DNA from: Galeruca laticollis
Lineage: Eukaryota > Arthropoda > Insecta > Coleoptera > Chrysomelidae
Assembly: GCA_963921935.1 (NCBI GenBank)
Contig: OY998175.1
Span: 230,476,122-230,540,121 of the forward strand
Reading direction: 5' to 3'
Length of the DNA stretch: 64,000 nucleotides
The notes beneath the pieces are model-generated. The model saw only the letters and a list, made by a program, of their open reading frames with translations. It was not told the DNA's origin and did not search any database. The translations under genes were made by a program, and so were the position numbers. Of this stretch, positions 32,024 to 44,010 are shown in pieces (the first letter of the stretch is position 1; every line of letters starts with the position of its first letter).

Positions 32024-33989
32024 ATGTTTTTTGGGGTCGGAGACGAATTTCTAGATGCCCCCATATCACTTCTAGAACTCGATCAATCTTTGGTTTTGGG
32101 CAAAGATGGCAAATCACCAGGTAAGGATGGTATTACTTACGAGTTTTTAAAGCGTTTAGCACAGAACTGGCGTTTATATATTTGTCATTTATATAATGAA
32201 ATTTTGGATTCGGAAATTATTCCTTCCGGTTGGCACAAAACAATTCTCACAATGCTTCACAAAAAAGGACCCTTAGAGGATCCTAATAACTATCGTGGTA
32301 TATCTCTAATTAATTGTTGTGCCAAGGTGTTTTCGTTAATTCTATTAAATCGCTTGTCTAATTGGTGTGAAAATAATCTCATTCTTCCTGAAACACAATT
32401 TGGCTTTAGAAAGAATAGGGGATGTTCGGATAATATTTTTATTTTGACTTCTGTTTTGCAAATAACTCTTAGGCTCCCCCGCAGGAAAGTATATGCTGTT
32501 TTTGTAGACTTTCGGAGGGCATTTGACAGCATAGATCATACACTTCTTTGGTTAAAACTATTTAAGTTTGGGGTTAGTACTAAGTATATTAGAATACTTA
32601 AACACTTATATGAGAACGCCACATTTTTAATTAGACACCAAAACCTATATAGTAAAAAATATGCTATCGCTGAGGGAGTTCTCCAGGGTGAACCGCTAAG
32701 TCCACTGCTTTTTTCTATTTTCATATCGGATATTGAAGATTACTTTCGTCCAAGTAACTTACGCGGAATTAGTATTTATGGCAAGAATGATGTGTTAATG
32801 CTTCAATACGCCGATGACATAGTAATCCTGGGGGACTCCTCAATAGACATAGAACGCAAACTGAAAATACTTGATACTTATTGTTCTACCAATAAACTTA
32901 CAGTTAACACTGATAAAACGAAAGTATTAATATTTGCAAAAGGAGGGCACAAACATGATTATAATCAAAAGTTTTATTATAAAAGTTAGAAACAGTAAAG
33001 CAATTTACGTATCTAGGTGTCGATTTCTCTTCTACAGCTATGTTCTGTACCATGGCTAAGAATACTAAAATTAAAGCTTGTCGTGCCATTGGAGCAGTTA
33101 TGGATATTATATGCCGATCAAAAATTAATACATGGGATTCCAGAATCAAATTGTATAAATCTATCATTTTATCTTACCTTTCTTTTGGAATTGGCATATG
33201 GAGACTACGCTATACTGATATTATTGAGCGGGTTCAGGTAAAATTTTTTAAAAAACTGTTGAATTTGTCTCAGAGTACTCCAGATTATATTGTACGCCTT
33301 GAGACATATTCGCCCCATTTATCACTAATTATTTTTAAAGATGCTTTAAGTTGGTTAAATAAACTTGAAATAATGGATAATTCTAGAAATGTCTAAAATC
33401 TGTTATATGCAACTTTTACAATTAGCTACGGAGAGCGCTAAATATAATTGGGTCACTCAAGTTAAACAATGGTTGTGAACATTTATGGACAAACTATTAA
33501 AATACATATTCAGGTGAATTAGATGGGGTTATTCTAGAAAATTTTGAAAAACGACTTCACGAAATTGACATGTATAGGAAGGTTACGTCTTGTTATTCTC
33601 TGATATACTCTCAACTATTAATTGGTGAAACCGGGAGAAATTACTTGCGAATACCCGCATCTATATACATAACGAGAATTGTCGCACAAATTAGAACTTC
33701 CAGTAAAAAGATACTGAAATTTTCCTTTAAAGGACACTTCTAAATAATTGATTGTGGGGAAATCTGTTCCGTTTGTAATATGCATACACCAGAGTCGTTG
33801 GAACATATTCTCTTTAATTGCCCCATTTACAGCCCTCTTAGACAAAATAGATTTTTTAATTGTGTGGATAATGTTGATGATCTGGTACATTATTTCAATG
33901 CCATTAATGATAATCTCTCGGAGCTCTCTATGCTGGCCCGTAGTGTTATTAATATCTTAGAATTAAGAGCTTTCGCATGCGAAGAATGA
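32024..33989 (+). pseudogene. LINE A reverse transcriptase and C-terminal zinc finger
   Basis: GKSPGKDGITYEFLK, DPNNYRGISLINCCAKVF, FGFRKNRGCSDNIF, VFVDFRRAFDSID, EGVLQGEPLSPLLF and the catalytic YADD (MLQYADDIVILG) cover RT motifs 0-5. A frameshift near 32989 leads into KIKACRAIGAVMDII. After more stops the C-terminus gives CSVCNMHTPESLEHILFNC, a C-x2-C-H-C finger, ending at 33989. Degenerate but domain-complete. Confidence 0.88.
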
Positions 33990-34169
33990 ATAATAACACT
34001 ATAATATGTATATACAATATAATAATATCAATTAATAACAAATATTTATGTTCTAACTAAAATAACTGTAAATAATTACTGAAAATGCCGTATGGATCAT
34101 TGTAATGAATGTAATGTATGTACCGAACCCTTGTGAAAAGATGTATCTTATGCACAATAAAATTTATCG

Positions 34170-34170
<1 letters not shown>

Positions 34171-34215
<45 letters not shown>
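34171..34215 (+). repeat. (TCTA)n tail of LINE A
   Basis: About eleven TCTA units at the 3' end of LINE A, where non-LTR elements carry poly(A) or simple repeats. Confidence 0.9.
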
Positions 34216-34254
34216 TCCTAACTATTGATTATGATTTTGGTATCCAGGATCATA

Positions 34255-35577
34255 TCAATATGTCAAAACTCCCCTCACAACCACTGCTCTCAGATACCAC
34301 CATTTCTTCAACTCTCATTAAACAATCTATCCCGATAAACTCTAATACCCCTTCAACACCGATACCTTATGCTGTGGCTACTTCAGCAAGACCACCTCCT
34401 CCACAGGTACCAGGTGCCCTCTATCCCCAACACTGTAATATTCGATTATATCAAAGCAATATGTAACGTTGTCTCTCCCAAAAACGTACATTTCGCTTCC
34501 AGAATCTTTGATGGCCGCATATGTATCTATTTATCAGCTACCACTAAAGTCGACGACCTTCTAAGCTCTAATCAAAACATCTTAATTAATTCCAATGTCA
34601 TTCCTGTTCTACGGCTTATTTCCCCCACCAAAAGAATCCTTATTTCCAATGTCAGTCCTTCCATTCCACATCTCGTTATTGAAAAAGCCCTGCATGACCA
34701 AGGATTAACACTTACCTTCCCTATTTCATACATCAAATGTTGCTCTCCTGATGACGAATACGCACATGTCCTGAGCTTCCGCTGTGTAACTTACGTTCTC
34801 CCCACCAAACTTCGATTCTTATTACGCATGAAAATACATCACACAGAATATTAATTTCTACCAATAAACTTGAATGCTTTCTTTGCAAACAGGCTGGACA
34901 TACCGCTAAATCATGTTCCAACACTTCCCACGACCTTCCTCCCCTATTTAATACTTCCGTCAATCTTGAATCCTCCACTTCAGCTGACCCAGCTACTACT
35001 GGTACCTTTTCAGACAATCCCGAATTACCCTCTTAAGTGCCACTCACTCCCTCCTCTCCTGTATTTGGCGAAAAACAACCCTGTTCTATTGATAGCCCTC
35101 TTGACTCTCCGCAGCTCCAAAAAAGCTAACTGGTTTGAGTATTCCACGTCAGTTGATACTCTTTTACTCACACATGATGCTCACGCATTCAATAATGTTG
35201 ATGACTTGATAAAATGAATAAAAGATTCAATTCTCTCGACTGCCAAGATTCACATTGTTAAAATGTCTTTTTCGCCCAATCATAGGGCCTTGGTGGAACT
35301 CCTCTTGTGATGACGCAATACGCCAATCCAAAAGAGCACTGAATCAATATTTGAAAAACAAAAGTTCCAACAATCTTATGAGCTACAAAAGACTTAAGGC
35401 TAAAGCTAAATAAGTAGTAAAGCAGAGTAAGAAATCATCTTGGAAGCATTATGTATCAACTATTAACGAACATTCCAACTCCAGTCAACTATGGAAAGAA
35501 ATTCGACAAATTCAAGGTCACAAAACTAATAACAAAATTACCCGTCTCATTTCATACGGGTCGGATTTTGGATCAGA
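34255..35577 (+). pseudogene. LINE B part 1: ORF1 (Gag-like) and linker before RT
   Basis: 34260-34850 encodes a Jockey/I-type ORF1: RILISNVSPSIPHLVIEKAL and DDEYAHVLSFR. In the next frame at 34870-34915 comes a CCHC knuckle CFLCKQAGHTAKSC. After a Pro/Ser-rich stretch (SPVFGEKQPCSIDSPLDSP) the sequence jumps to the ORF2 region between endonuclease and RT (PWWNSSCDDAIRQSKRAL, SSWKHYVSTINEHSNSSQLW), so the endonuclease is deleted. The frame runs to ISYGSDFGSD at 35577, where the CACTA-like element begins. Confidence 0.82.
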
Positions 35578-35594
35578 CACTCAGAAAAATGTCT
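35578..35594 (+). repeat. Left terminus of CACTA-like element
   Basis: CACTCAGAAAAATGTCT; pairs with the right terminus. Confidence 0.65.
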
Positions 35595-36614
35595 TGTATT
35601 ATTAACAACACATTTATTATAAGACCATTTTTATTATTGATGATCATTTTTTTTTTGTAAAACTAATTTAAAAAATGTTAAATTAAAAAAACATGAAAGT
35701 GTATAGTACAAGTGTGTTGCACGAGAAACCATAACAATGTTACAACAAACAAATAAAAAAATTATACACTCACCATGCTATTTTGTGTTAAATAATATAA
35801 AAAAGGTTATCATCACACAATTCACTATTATAATAAAGGTATGTTGTTGTAAATCTTCTACCCATGTCGAGTTTTAAAAGTGACAACAGAATTTTTAAAT
35901 TAAGTATTAGAATATGTTAAAAGTGAAATAATTATTTTCTCAGTAACCGATACAGTTGTAAATGGTACAATAATAATATTTTAGGTTCATAATACTTTAC
36001 ATTTTGATATTTATCTTGGTATTGTTAACCGTACAATGTGTGTTGTATAAGTTACAATAAGATTGTTATCGTAACAAGGCTCTTGTCTTATTTTCAATAT
36101 TTGTTTTCACCATAACCTAATTAAGTAGTGTGCTGTGCCGTGGTTTGCAGGTTTAGTTTTACAATAGACGGTAGCACTGATTACATCTCCGCTTATTACG
36201 AAAGGGAACTAATGAATGCATATCTCTAGAAAAAATTTCTAAGATATGCGTTGCAATCCAAAAACAACAAAAAATATAGTTTATAAGTTAAAGCTCAGGG
36301 GGTTAAAGTGTTTTATTACAAGCTTGTGTAGAAAATTCAAAATTACTTACCAAGAATTAGTTACCGATAAGTGTACAAGTAAGTAGAAAGAAATTGTTCA
36401 ATATTTTTATAATTTTTTTGGTTAATAGAATAAATTAGTTGATTTCTATTTTTAAATTCTAGAGGCTCTTCTAACTTTGAATTCGGTCACTTTTAAAAAT
36501 TTGAGACATCAAGAGATTAAAATTTTTTGCCAAACTCCACCAAAGATAAGTTTAGGAGATCAAATTGTATTAGAGGAGATTATCAGGAGAGTACAAATTA
36601 ATTTGATTAGGTAA

Positions 36615-37840
36615 GTAAAATTATCTGCTTTATATGTAGTAAAAACTATGACTTTCTAGTTCTTATACGGCATTTTAAATTACAACATGGTTTATCCACT
36701 TGTAGTCGTTATAAATGTGTAAAAGATATCTGCACCCAATATTTTCCCAATTTAAGTAGTTTTAGAAGACATTTTAAAAATAAACATAAACTCAGTGGTA
36801 CTAACTCGAGTACTACTAATAACACCTGCAAAACGTCTGAAGGCACAACAAAAATTATTAATACTTCACAAGCTTCTAGTAGTACCTCAGAAATAATTAG
36901 TGAAACAAATTCATGTAAATTTATCAATGACAGTGGAGTCACACAATTCGAAAATTCAATAAAATTAGGTAATATAAAGTCTCCTGTTCTGAAATTTATT
37001 TTAATGCTTCACACTAACGATAATTTTACAAAAATTGATGTTATGTTTATTCAGTACTGTATTAAAACTTATTTACTAGTACCGATCATTGAGATTTTAA
37101 AAAACAAAATAAATGTTGATTCTCTAGATGCTTCTGCGAGAATGGAATTTTCTGGTTTTTTCAATTTTTTAAGTAATCCATTTGCAGATTTTGGAACTGA
37201 TTACAAGCTGCAGTCATATTTAGAACTTAATAGATTCTCTTCTTCAGATTACTACAAATAATGGACTCAGACCAGGCTTGAGTAAAGGAGAAACTGTATA
37301 TGTTGAGGATAAGTACAGTGGTACAATACTTCCAATAACGTTACAGTTTGAAAAACTTTTCAAATTAAAAATTAATTTTCAAAATTCAGTAGATTATTCT
37401 ACTTTATTATCTTTTAAGAAATCTCATGAGATTTCAAATTTGGTTCAGGGTAATCTGTGGCATAGAAAAATTCAAAATTTTAGTAAGAAAGCAATCGTAA
37501 TTCCTTACTTTTTATATGCTGATGACTTTGAAATAAATAATCCACTTGGCAGCCACTCAGGAACTCATTCAATGACTGGGTTCTATTACTCATTTCCCAC
37601 ACTTTTTAATTCTTTTACACCTAAAAATATATTTTCGTCTGGAATTTTTAGAACTAAACATTTGAAGGAATGTGTAAACAATACATTAAAACCTTTTGTG
37701 TAAGAGTTGAAAAAATTAGAAAATGGTATAACAATTACATTGACTAATAGAGAATATAAAGACCATTTTGTTTTGGTATTAATAATAGGAGACAACTTGG
37801 GTTCAATTACCTTTTTCCTTATGCTCCCCTTCAAATTCAT
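36615..37840 (+). pseudogene. C2H2-finger protein with TNP2-like DDE motif (CACTA-like ORF1)
   Basis: Two C2H2-type fingers open the reading region: CFICSKNYDFLVLIRHFKLQH and, 36715-36785, a second C-x4-C with H-x4-H spacing. After a Ser/Thr-rich linker come SGFFNFLSNPFADFGTDYK and, following a frameshift at 37260, GLSKGETVYVEDKY. The signature is IPYFLYADDFEINNPLGSH at ~37500, then FYYSFPTLF and a Leu/Glu tail; after a TAA at 37701 it continues ELKKLENGITI and FVLVLIIGDNLG. The arrangement parallels TNP2 transposases (DGFNPFG, then YNLP, then L-L-W-G). I know this as an unnamed multi-copy animal protein; transposase role is inference. Confidence 0.6.
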
Positions 37841-37879
37841 ATAAATTTTGAAAATTCAGACGTATCATTATTTATTTCA

Positions 37880-38838
37880 ACGATACTTTCTGATTTTAGA
37901 ACCTCCAGTACCTGAAGAGCAAGCAGTGGAATTAAAATTAAAACTGAAACACGTGCAAGAAGCAGAAATATGGGATGAAATAAAAATGTGGTGGAAAAAT
38001 TGCTACAGACTGCGAAGAAAAATTTTGATAGAGAATAACGAAAAAAATGTGGCTGACTTCATTGAGGAATGGCCTGCTTATAAAAACAAATTAGGGTACA
38101 CTTTGGTAATTGATTTTTTATTAAAAACTAATATATCGTAAATTATAAGAGAAAAAAGTAAATGATAATAGAGGTGAAGGAGCGTTATTATATTTGATAT
38201 CTTTTACATTATAATTAAGACTAATAATACAAGTTTTATGAATGATTTTTTTGATCATTCTTAAGTGGGATTCATTTACAAATATTATATTTAACATGTT
38301 TTAGGAAAAAATCAAAGACAGGAACTGTAAACTACTATTGGATGCTAACCTTAAATCTCCAGATTCTGTTTCAGAAGGTGATGAACGTGTGATAAACAGC
38401 TACGTAAACTAAATTTCTACAACGAATTTATTTATTGTTAATGTATTGAAAAACATTTTCTTTGTAGATGGCAAGAATATTTTAGTATTACTTCTTCTTC
38501 ACGGTATATTAGTGCCTACTTCAAAAACTGTGTTCAAAGATGGAAAAAAGAAAACTATACAAAAATATACAATTGCGGATTCTCAAGAATTTTTTATATT
38601 CCTGGGTCCCTCAATCATGGCAATTGAAGAAACGATTAGTGCAAAACAAAGTTTGGAACTGCCGATACAACCGGTTGTGATGGTGGTGTATGAAAATACA
38701 CAATTAAACTCTAGACAATTTGTTGTTGCATTTGACATCAGGTATACATTCTTTTCAGTAATATCGGATTTGGATTGTTGTTTTAAAATTTATCATGTTT
38801 TCGATTTAAAATATCCCATAGAATGCCACACTGTATAG
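37880..38838 (+). pseudogene. Second protein of the CACTA-like element (unnamed multi-copy family)
   Basis: First part: PPVPEEQAVELKLKLKH, IWDEIKMWWKNCYRLRRK, VADFIEEWPAYKNKLGYTL, TAA at ~38140. After a non-coding gap (possibly an intron ending ATGTTTTAG at ~38305) come KDRNCKLLLDANLKSP and from 38446 HGILVPTSKTVFKDGKKK, YTIADSQEFFIFL and DCCFKIYHVFDLKYPIE. Similar proteins, one with a D-F/P-Lys signature and one ending in FKIFHVLN-type motif, occur repeatedly in arthropod and other animal genomes by memory. No catalytic motif is recognised; it may be an accessory protein. Confidence 0.5.
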
Positions 38839-38840
38839 CA

Positions 38841-40289
38841 ATTTATCCAGATTTATATGTACGAAATTTCGACAAAACATGATATTGTACTTCTGAATAT
38901 AAATGTGTTCATTAATCGCTTAAAAAAAGATTTGGCTTAGGTTGAGGATAGAAGAGTGTTGTTTTAGATTTTTAGATGGAAGAATTTTATAAGGAAGTAG
39001 AATTCGATTTTTATTTTGTTTTAAAACGTTTATATTTTGTCCTTCTTATGTTACAAAAAAGTTTTTGTTACGAACAATTTTTTTTTTCATTTTGTTTTTT
39101 TAATTTGTTAATTTTTGTCCTTCTTATGTTACAAAAAAGTTTTTGTTACAAACAAGATTTTTTTCATTTTGTTTTTTCAATGTTATTGAAATTATATATA
39201 TGTGAGTCCACACAGCAAAATCACATACCATAATTATTAAATGAATATTTATGCCGTACACATTGCATTACATTGCATAATATGTATTATCTAAATAAAA
39301 ATATATTGTTTATATAAATTGATAAACTTATGATGTCCGCTGTACATCATATGTGAATAAATATTCCTGTAATGTCCATGCTCTAACACATGAATGTTCA
39401 ATTAATATGTATTATAAACATAAAATGACACACATAACATGAAATATGTATATCTAGTGCACTTAAATAATGTCACCTTATGAGTGAGAATTTTTATTTG
39501 TTTTTAATTAAAAATATGTAAATATTATGATTCATTTCGCATCCCTTTTCATTAATTTCACTGTCTTTTCAAGATTAGTATAAATGGAGACATTTTCCAC
39601 GATTCAGGTACATGTTAATGAGCTCCGACTTCCAGAGTCTAGATAGTTTTGTACACAACGTTTTAATCGATATTTATCTCAAATCTTCCACTGGTTTAAC
39701 ATTTGATGACGATTCAAGATCAATTCCGTTTGAAACATGGCGTATATAACAACCAAGACAATGTAAGTTGGATCTTAAAAATCACATACTGCTCTTCTGA
39801 TTGACATCAATCAAACAATTGCTAATTTTGTATATATAATACAAGGCAATGGAAGTCTAAAACCAACAGTCACGATATGAGCAATGTATATACAACAAGA
39901 CAAAATTATTGCCAGTGAAAATACCTGAAGGTTTTCTTGAGGATAATTATTTTAGAATATACAACAGCAAAATATTTCTTTTGACAACTCTGTTGTACTT
40001 TGCAAACAAAACATTTAACATGACAAGCAGATATTTTTGAAGCAACAATAATTGCTTTAACGCTTTTACAATATTGTTGTATAATATACTTCGGATTCTA
40101 CTTCAATATAAAAAGAATCTTGTTATAGTTACATTTTTGTAGAACTTACAATAATAATGTTAAAATTCTATGAAGTATTGTAGAAGAAAACTTTACAATA
40201 AATAAGGTGTTATGGTTACAATAATTATGGTCGACCAAATAGAGACATTATTATTGTAAAGATGACGTATATTTTTGGTACATATGAAC
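38841..40289. other. 3' non-coding and subterminal region of the CACTA-like element
   Basis: No coding sequence. It contains a ~79-bp tandem duplication (GTCCTTCTTATGTTACAAAA at 39039 and 39118) and, from about 39970 on, many ACAATAATAAT/ATTATTGTAA-type words in both orientations, consistent with transposase-binding subterminal repeats. Confidence 0.5.
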
Positions 40290-40306
40290 AGAAATTACTC
40301 TGAGTG
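40290..40306 (-). repeat. Right terminus of CACTA-like element
   Basis: Reverse complement reads CACTCAGAGTAATTTCT, matching the left terminus CACTCAGAAAAATGTCT. Confidence 0.65.
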
Positions 40307-41390
40307 CATGAACATATTTCCAATATTCTTGCAAGTCATTTCGAACTGAAGTCCAGGAATAATACAAATGTCAATATTCCACCTTCTCAAGAAACACCCC
40401 CTAGTAACATTCTACTATCCTAAGAAAGATGTCAAGTACATTAATTCTCATTCCACCATAAGCGAACTAACAACTGCCTTAGCCAAATGCAAAAACTCTG
40501 ATGCAGGTCCTGATTGATATTTCCCATAGTTTCCGAAAAAACGTATCTATCTATAGCCTTACTAAGCTTCTGAATGTATACAATTACATATGGACGTCAC
40601 AGTTTTAAGTACATCCTTGTTCATCATCACCATTAACAAGTTATGCGACAATCTTCCTCCCCTTGTTAAATGCTCTCTATATGCGGATGACTTGATAATG
40701 TCATGCCATAGCAAAACCAATACCACTACTTGCAAAATACTTCAGCAAGCAGTAAATGACCTACAAATCAAAATTGCCACTCTAGGACTTACGCTCTCAC
40801 ATGCTAAATTGAAAGTTATGAAATTCAGTAGGAGTGCGCTAACTTATATCCCTAGAATCCCATTCAACTACTTTCAATTACCTGTCGTAGATGATTGTAA
40901 AATCCTGGGAATGTTATTCGACTCCAAATTATTCTGGAGACAACATATACAGAAAATTAAAGGAATATGTCTTAAGCGACTAAATATTATTACAACGATC
41001 TCACATTATCATTGGGGCACAGATGAAACTACCTTGCTAAAAGTATATAGAGCCCTCATTCGTTTCAAAATTGATTATGGAAGTTTCATTTACTTGTCTG
41101 CAACTAAAACTATTTTACGTTCCCTCAACACAGTACATAATAGCGCCTCTTTGACTCAGACGACAACACCTCCTTCTCAACTATATTGCCGCGATTTCCT
41201 CCAATCCAGTATATCCTATATTAATATCATACCAACTTCATGACATATACCTTTATTATACGTTCCATTCCTCAACTTATACAACCACTAATTTAAGACG
41301 TAAACCTATCACATACTCGCGCACTCTCCAACACTCCTCCACAGACCAAATTTCTCCCACAATACGCTTTCTGTCTTCCATGCCGATTGA
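40307..41390 (+). pseudogene. LINE B part 2: reverse transcriptase
   Basis: Continues LINE B with HISNILASHFELKS, then ISELTTALAKCKNSDAGPD (40450-40510), VLSTSLFIITINKL and catalytic YADD (CSLYADDLIM) at ~40680. The thumb reads CKILGMLFDSKLFWRQHIQ and LLKVYRALIRFKIDYGSF to 41243, with further fragments (FLPQYAFCLPCRLTF) to ~41390. Stops around 40410-40560 remove RT motifs 1-3, so the copy was internally deleted or decayed. Belongs with 34255-35577. Confidence 0.85.
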
Positions 41391-42140
41391 CTTTTTTTGG
41401 TAAGTGGTCAGAGTCATTCATTTTGTGGCCTATCGTCTATCTTGCAAGAAGTGGGGCAGTGAAACCAGTATCTTGAAGGAAGTAACTTTCCAATCCTGGA
41501 TTATCAGGGCTCATATACAACTTTCACGTTTTATAAGTGATTCATTGTTTAGCAGATTTTTTTCATTTTGTTTACAGTACTTGGTGGAGACGAGACTCTT
41601 CTAAGGTAAGAAAACCTTATTTGCTTATTAAATTTAACATTGGCCTCTGGACAACTCTCGAATTGGCCGAATTTTAAGTATAAGATAATTTAAATGTTAA
41701 AGAAACAAAAAATCGTCGTCATCTGATTGTTTGTGGGTGTAAAGATCGTCAGTTTATGTTCCAAAGATACTATGCAACGCTCGAATGCGTTAAGCACGCG
41801 ACATGTTTATCACGCTGACTGACGGTGTTACCCCCCTCAAAAGTACAGCTGACAATTTTCTATATTATTTTAAAAGTATAAAAATTGAGTTATATAAATT
41901 TCATAAGGTATAAAATAAAGTTATTTGTCAAACTTTAAATAAGGTTTATCCACGTGACTGACATTGACCCCCCCCCCGTCAATACAGCTGACGATGATTT
42001 TTGGCAAAAATATGATCAAAACAATAATTTAATACAGTTTCGCTTGTTATAAAAATCATCGGAGCAGATTTTTTTCCAATGACTTTTTCCAGCCGTCTCT
42101 TTTAGCTCCACCACTAGTGCGACAACTGACGTTCACTTTA
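41391..42140. other. Non-coding spacer with a ~140-bp direct duplication
   Basis: GCTGACTGACGGTGTTACCC ... ACAGCTGACAATTTT at ~41813-41860 recurs as GTGACTGACATTGACCCCCC ... ACAGCTGACGATGATTTT at ~41954-42001. No gene recognised. Confidence 0.5.
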
Positions 42141-42415
42141 TAGTCCAGTAAATGAAGGAGGAAAAAAGGCAAAGTTAACATTAATGACGCCCTATTTTCA
42201 TCTTCCGGTTGGAAGTAGCATTTGGTACCTCATTAAACACGTGACAAAGTTTTGCATGAAAACGCTTGCGAGGGCGGAGAAAATGGCCCCAAAAGACCAG
42301 AAAAATAGGTTTTTAGCCAATATCTCCTAAAATATGGCAGTTAGAGATTTTCGGTTCAGATAAAAATTGAAGTTCAATTAATTTTCTACATAAATGTTCC
42401 CTATGATTTTTTTCG
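42141..42415 (+). repeat. Left TIR of element A
   Basis: TAGTCCAGTAAATGAAGGAG and onward through AGTTAACATTAATGACGCCC is the reverse complement of the right end, with scattered mismatches and small indels. Confidence 0.88.
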
Positions 42416-43182
42416 CAACCTTAATATTTTCTGCAAAAAATCGGGTTGAAAACCGGAAATTTTGAGACTTGTGAAATATGCAAGTTTTGTACAAAATTTG
42501 AGCTGGGGGTGTTGGAAATCCATTATTTCCAATGTTTTGGATTGTGGAAACCAATTGTAGAGGGCGCCACCAAATTTTACAGATTGGGAAAATCCTCGGT
42601 GCCATAAATGAGAAACCCTGTAACCAGACACTTTTGATGGATATTTATGTTTCCGAGGGTCTTGTTTTCCTCTCAGATGAGGCCTCAAGATATATTTATT
42701 AGGAAAACAGGCTATAAGATTAATTACAGCAAGATGGACCTCACCAGTTGACCTGAATCTAGCAACAATCATCTTTACACATGTGGAAAAATACTGAAGT
42801 TCATTAGGTTTTTGGTAAGGAAAAATGAAAATGCCTCAAGACTGAAGAATATTTACCCATAATACCCAGCAACAATTTCTTGCAGATTCTCCGCAAATTT
42901 TTGCAAATTTTTTTGCAACCAGACTGATTGAGGTTTTTGGAATTAAGAGTTATAAACGTTCTTCATGTCTCATTTATTATAGAAAAATATATATTTTTTT
43001 ATTTATTTATTTATTTATCAACGGGAGAACCCAATATAATGATACCAGAATAATGCATTATAGACTAAAATATTACATAGAAATTTTTTAACAAAAGTAC
43101 AAGAGATTCACGGGTTAGTTGTACGTGAATTGATGAAAAAAGTATATAAAAATACATTGCAATTATGACATAAATCTGTTCG

Positions 43183-44010
43183 TCACCAGTCATCATCTGA
43201 TTCTTGGTCAAGAACTTCTTCTGGGTCTAGAGTTCCCTCTAGCTCTACCCCGTCAATAACTTCTTCTGAGTCTAGAGTTTCCTCTAATTCTACCTCTTGG
43301 GATAACTTATTATTGCTGTCTTTATAATTCGAACACTGGCTGCAGCACTTGCAGCTTCGGGTATCTCTGGTGAATCGCTTGAAGATCTCGTATCTAATCT
43401 TTGTCAGGGTTTGGCCATCATCATCACTGTACATCGACGCAATGACAGTTTACCCGTCCTGAAATACGGTCTTGTGGGGAAGATTCTGGTTTTTCAAACT
43501 TTCAATGATCGCTTTCAGTTCCTTGTTCTTCGTTACTTTTCCCTCTAATTTGTCGACTATTGACCTTTCCCTTTCCCGAAAAAAGCCGAAGTTGTATCGC
43601 ATCCCGAAATAGCATGGAGAAATAAAATATTATCTCTAACGAAGAGTAGTGCATCCAAGCTCTTGGAGGAAAACATTTGCCACAGAACACACAATTGGCC
43701 CTGAAATCAAATCCATCACTCCTGCGCTCTTTTTTCTTCTTGGGGCTGCACAATTGTTCTAATTTTTTGGTCTCGTCAGAGTCAAAATGGTTGCACTGGA
43801 AGGTGCCATTTCTGCCTTTGACAATGTTGCGTCTCCTGTACTGTTTGTGCATTTGCAAAGACGTTTGTTTTTCCAAAAAAATATGATGTTTATCCTTCCT
43901 TTCCTTGCTAACATCAATTAAATTTTCTAAGCCCCGAGTTACGGTGACAGCATCCGCAGAAACGGGTTCCTTACAAAGGAAACACACTGCTGTAGCAGAG
44001 TTGACCTCCA
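43183..44010 (-). pseudogene. Internally deleted Academ-like protein of element A
   Basis: From an ATG at ~44008 reads MEVNSATAVCFLCKEPVSAD, VTRGLENLIDVSKERKDK, H..C-type residues, then FDFRANCVFCGKCF: a zinc-binding N-terminus. Directly after, in another frame at ~43620, FLHAISGCDTTSAFFGKGK gives the PIN-like signature, so ~the whole middle of the protein is deleted. Then KLEGKVTKNKELKAIIESL and, past a stop, SMYSDDDGQTLTKIRYEIF, with a short CKCCSQCSNY stretch and an acidic repeat tail (DSEEV / DPEEV). Non-functional; element is non-autonomous. Confidence 0.7.

Larger units (their letters stand above)
30641..34215 (+). mobile_element. LINE A: APE-type non-LTR retrotransposon with (TCTA)n tail
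   Basis: Endonuclease, reverse transcriptase and a C-terminal CCHC-type finger in order on the plus strand, followed by ~180 bp of 3' UTR and a (TCTA)11 tail that marks the target-primed 3' end. No ORF1 is found upstream, so the copy is 5'-truncated or of a single-ORF type. Several stops and frameshifts are present. The clade is not assigned. Confidence 0.88.
35578..40306 (+). mobile_element. CACTA-like DNA transposon inserted in LINE B (4729 bp)
   Basis: Left end CACTCAGAAAAATGTCT; reverse complement of the right end CACTCAGAGTAATTTCT, so termini match at 8/8 then with a few mismatches. Removing 35578-40306 plus a 2-bp (GA/CA) duplication rejoins LINE B in frame as GSD followed by EHISNILASHFE. 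The left ~700 and right ~400 bp are rich in short motifs such as TTACAATAATAAT and GTTGTA in both orientations, like CACTA subterminal repeats. Two degenerate genes lie inside on the plus strand. Family placement by termini and a TNP2-like motif is inference. Confidence 0.7.

Noticed and set aside
38976..39233. Phe/Cys-rich 85-codon frame
   Set aside because: Product of a T-rich ~79-bp tandem duplication in the 3' region of the CACTA-like element.
42378..42772. 75- and 123-codon minus-strand frames near the left TIR of element A
   Set aside because: They overlap TIR and non-coding sequence and match nothing recognisable.
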